Shown here piece after piece: positions 63,462 to 64,000 of a DNA stretch of 64,000 nucleotides. The position numbers and the translations under genes are program-made. Numbering within the stretch: the stretch's first letter is position 1; each line of letters starts with the position of its first letter. The DNA lies in the NCBI GenBank assembly GCA_964019155.1, contig OZ025243.1, positions 7,743,865-7,807,864 of the forward strand. Reading direction: 5' to 3'. The notes beneath the pieces were generated by a model. The model made no database searches and was not told the DNA's origin. It saw only the letters and a list, made by a program, of their open reading frames with translations. The stretch is from Osedax fenrisi. Its lineage: Eukaryota > Annelida > Polychaeta > Sabellida > Siboglinidae.

Positions 63462-64000
63462 ATGGCTCTCATCAATATTCGATCTCTTAGAGCAAATTCT
63501 CTTTTATTATTGGCCTACCTTAAATCATCGTCCCTCAGGCTAATTGCCCTCACAGAAACATGGATCTCACCTGATGACACTGATATTTTCTCCCTTTTTC
63601 TTGATATAGGTTACACACTATTTATCTCTTCCCGCACTTATGGTCGTGGAGGTGGTGTAGGAGTTCTCATACATCATGATTTACCTACCCCTACTTTCAC
63701 CCATCCTACTTTTTCGTATAGTGATTGTCTCTCGGTTTCCTTTTCATTCTCCAAGGCGAACATTACATTTTCTATTTATATTATTTATAGACCTCCAAAA
63801 CCTGACTATACTACGTTCTTTAATGAATTTAATGATCTCATTTTGAATATTCCAATCTCCACTAAACACCAGACCACTATACTCGGTGATTTTAACTATC
63901 ATTTTCACTCAACCCAATATCCTCATTCAAGCTTCAAGTGTCTTACCGACTCCCTAGACATGAATCAAGTTGTAAATTTTCCTACCCATACAGCTGGGCA
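63462..64000 (+). CDS. LINE ORF2 endonuclease domain (runs off the window)
   Basis: From ATG at 63,462 the frame is open to the edge (179 codons). It reads INIRSLRANS, IALTETWISPDD, GRGGGVGVLIHHD, YIIYRPPKP and TILGDFNYHF. These are the N, T-E-T-W, G-G-G-V, Y-R-P-P and G-D-F-N blocks of the apurinic-like endonuclease of CR1/L2-type LINEs, which nicks the target for reverse transcription. The catalytic Glu (TETW) and the Asp-Asn of GDFN are present, so this copy could be recent. The RT domain should follow beyond the window. Confidence 0.95.
   Translation, partial: MALINIRSLRANSLLLLAYLKSSSLRLIALTETWISPDDTDIFSLFLDIGYTLFISSRTYGRGGGVGVLIHHDLPTPTFTHPTFSYSDCLSVSFSFSKANITFSIYIIYRPPKPDYTTFFNEFNDLILNIPISTKHQTTILGDFNYHFHSTQYPHSSFKCLTDSLDMNQVVNFPTHTAG

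Overview
This is a very AT-rich eukaryotic window. Interrupted genes with GT-AG introns, a BCL-2 family gene, a secreted modular serine protease, LINEs, a hAT remnant and TA-flanked MITEs all point to an invertebrate metazoan. Sponge- or cnidarian-like is plausible, but the sequence alone does not settle it. Almost none of the long open frames are genes: most are (TA)n or (TG)n translations. The real coding sequence is in short exons that were found by protein motif, splice sites and matching intron phase.

Layout. 1-9,700: AT-rich sequence with a tRNA-like repeat, MITEs, microsatellites and one unassigned terminal exon (7035-7129). 9,714-35,006: a BOK-like pro-apoptotic gene on the + strand with five recognised exons (BH4, BH3, BH1, BH2, and the membrane anchor). 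Its BH4-BH3 intron is about 21.7 kb, of which about 18.6 kb is one minisatellite. The first unit of that minisatellite is the 5' splice site of the BH4 exon, so every unit carries a copy of that donor. The same intron holds a hAT remnant, and the next intron holds a MITE. 35,200-46,600: a transposon graveyard of nested LINE fragments, MITEs and palindromes. 46,669-57,723: a + strand gene of 13 predicted exons whose phases all agree, giving 532 codons plus stop. It reads as signal peptide, two copies of an unnamed domain of roughly 100 residues, and a trypsin-fold protease with an intact His-Asp-Ser triad but no canonical activation site. LINE and MITE copies lie in its introns. 57,900-64,000: LINE fragments, two large palindromes, and at the right edge a LINE entering the window with an ORF1-like frame and an apurinic-type endonuclease.

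The two genes have no evident functional link: one is an intracellular apoptosis regulator, the other a secreted protease. Several MITE families share one design, in which the terminal motif is repeated many times inside the element. Two of these families share the TA target, the GGGGAAAGT end and a motif that differs by one or two bases.

All exon boundaries are inferred by eye from sequence. No transcript or database evidence was available.
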